Assembly (NCBI RefSeq): GCF_024752355.1
Contig: NZ_JANTHZ010000002.1
Location: forward strand, 124,001 to 188,000
Origin: Ancylobacter mangrovi
Lineage (GTDB): Bacteria > Pseudomonadota > Alphaproteobacteria > Rhizobiales > Xanthobacteraceae
Direction: 5' to 3'
DNA length: 64,000 nucleotides
The first letter of the stretch is position 1; each line of letters starts with the position of its first letter. The position numbers were made by a program, and so were the translations under genes. Below the pieces are notes generated by a model, which searched no databases, was not told the origin of the DNA, and saw only the letters and a list, made by a program, of their open reading frames with translations. This document shows positions 63,305 through 64,000 of this stretch, one piece after another.

Positions 63305-64000
63305 ATGCTCCAGGATGCCGTAAGATCCTTCGTCCAGACCTTCTCGCGCGAGTACCGGCGTTTTCTCTGGCGGTCGATCATCCTCGCGGTCGGACTTCTC
63401 GTGGCACTGGGCATCGGCAGCTATTACGCCCTGACCTATTTCGTCTCCCTGCAATGGGACTGGGCGAACGTCACGCTGGACATACTGGCGGCGGTCGGGA
63501 TCTTCGCCGGCGCGGTGTTCCTGGTGCCGCCGGTGACCTCGCTGATCGCCGGCCTGTTCGTCGACGAGGTGGCCGAGCAGGTCGAGGCCAACGAGTTCAA
63601 CGACATACAGGTCGGCCGCGCGCTGCCCGCCGGCCGCGCGCTGGTGCTCAGCCTGCGGTTCTTCGGGCTCACCCTCGCGGTCAACCTGGTGGCGCTGCTG
63701 CTCCTGCTGGTGCCCGGCGTCAACATCGTCGTGTTCTACGTCGCCAACGGCTACCTGCTTGGGCGTGAATATTTCCAGCTCGCGGCGCTGCGCTTCCGCA
63801 CCGAGGACGAGGCGGCGCTGGTGCGGCGCCACCATGGGCTCGCGGTCTTCGCCGCCGGCATGATCATCGCCCTGGTGGTCTCCGTGCCGATCCTCAACCT
63901 CATCACGCCGATCTTCGCCACCATCTTCATGGTGCGGCTGCACAAGCGGCTGACGCGCTCACGCTCCTACGCCGCCGCTAGGCGGGGGTCTTCTCCGGCC
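63305..64000 (+). CDS. EI24/CysZ-like membrane protein, 5' part
   Basis: An open frame of 232 codons with no stop before the window ends. The protein has four or five hydrophobic segments (SIILAVGLLVALGIGSYYAL, LDILAAVGIFAGAVFLVPPVTSLIAGLFVDEVAE, LTLAVNLVALLLLLVPGVNIVVFYVANGYLLGREYF, LAVFAAGMIIALVVSVPILNLITPIFATIFMVRL). The SLIAGLFVDEVAE and NGYLLGREYF segments are typical of the EI24 domain, found in CysZ sulfate-import proteins and relatives. The last residues (RSRSYAAARRGSSPA) are polar, so little is probably missing. A possible ribosome site AGGTGA is seven bases before the ATG. Confidence 0.75.
   Translation, partial: MLQDAVRSFVQTFSREYRRFLWRSIILAVGLLVALGIGSYYALTYFVSLQWDWANVTLDILAAVGIFAGAVFLVPPVTSLIAGLFVDEVAEQVEANEFNDIQVGRALPAGRALVLSLRFFGLTLAVNLVALLLLLVPGVNIVVFYVANGYLLGREYFQLAALRFRTEDEAALVRRHHGLAVFAAGMIIALVVSVPILNLITPIFATIFMVRLHKRLTRSRSYAAARRGSSPA

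Overview
The window is a GC-rich (roughly two-thirds G+C) chromosomal stretch from an alphaproteobacterium, most likely of the Hyphomicrobiales (Xanthobacteraceae/Bradyrhizobiaceae-like). The grounds are codon use, the wealth of ABC and tripartite tricarboxylate uptake systems, GntR/DeoR/MarR regulators, a cyanide-insensitive bd oxidase and ketone-carboxylase genes. I see no rRNA, tRNA, CRISPR array, transposase or phage gene. It reads as a catabolic region: one uptake system after another, each beside a regulator and a few enzymes.

Layout. 1-5569 (+): the 3' end of an ACMSD-type amidohydrolase, a sugar-type ABC transporter and a small Rieske protein, closed by a strong terminator at 5621-5650. 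5735-9045 (-): a gntR-FAD oxidase-pdxA-like operon. 9157-12041 (-): otnC, otnK and denD for four-carbon acid sugars. 12390-16715 (+): a second sugar-type ABC transporter. 16799-17938 (-): an enolase-superfamily dehydratase. 18148-20791 (+): two more ACMSD-type amidohydrolases and a second small Rieske protein, facing a ferredoxin reductase and an ordinary Rieske ferredoxin (20818-22218, -). 22420-24165 (+): an L-threonate dehydrogenase-like gene (ltnD) and a DeoR regulator. 24220-26288 (-): an isopropylmalate/tartrate dehydrogenase-like enzyme and a lactonase-like amidohydrolase. 26386-33055 (+): an amino-acid-type ABC transporter, a GntR regulator, an Hyi/OtnI-like isomerase, an aldehyde dehydrogenase and a cupin.

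33203-38006 (-): a tctC-tctB-tctA transporter whose operon continues into a glutaredoxin-DinB fusion and a thioredoxin reductase; a divergent GntR regulator follows. 39429-40824 (+): marR, an isochorismatase-family hydrolase and a small membrane protein behind a 36-bp palindrome. 40847-45598 (-): a YdeP/FdhF-like molybdoenzyme and both subunits of a cytochrome bd/CIO oxidase. 45964-48726 (+): an EmrAB-type efflux pair. 48765-55351 (-): two HyuA-like subunits, one HyuB-like subunit and a zinc-type gamma subunit, an arrangement like acetophenone carboxylase. 55553-59543: an enoyl-CoA hydratase, a class III CoA transferase, a HutC-type regulator with a clear operator, and a 3-hydroxyisobutyrate dehydrogenase-like enzyme. 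59676-64000 (+): an eight-heme TPR cytochrome, an outer-membrane barrel preceded by three 20-bp repeats, and an EI24/CysZ-like membrane protein running off the end.

How the parts fit. DenD, LtnD, an OtnI-like isomerase, OtnK and OtnC together make a plausible route from erythronate and threonate to dihydroxyacetone phosphate. Closely similar 21-bp sites upstream of denD/ABC transporter, ltnD-deoR and (weaker) the dehydratase suggest one regulon. The two amidohydrolase-Rieske modules, both with an unusual CxH-x32-CxxH cluster motif, are the best candidate for an undescribed enzyme system.
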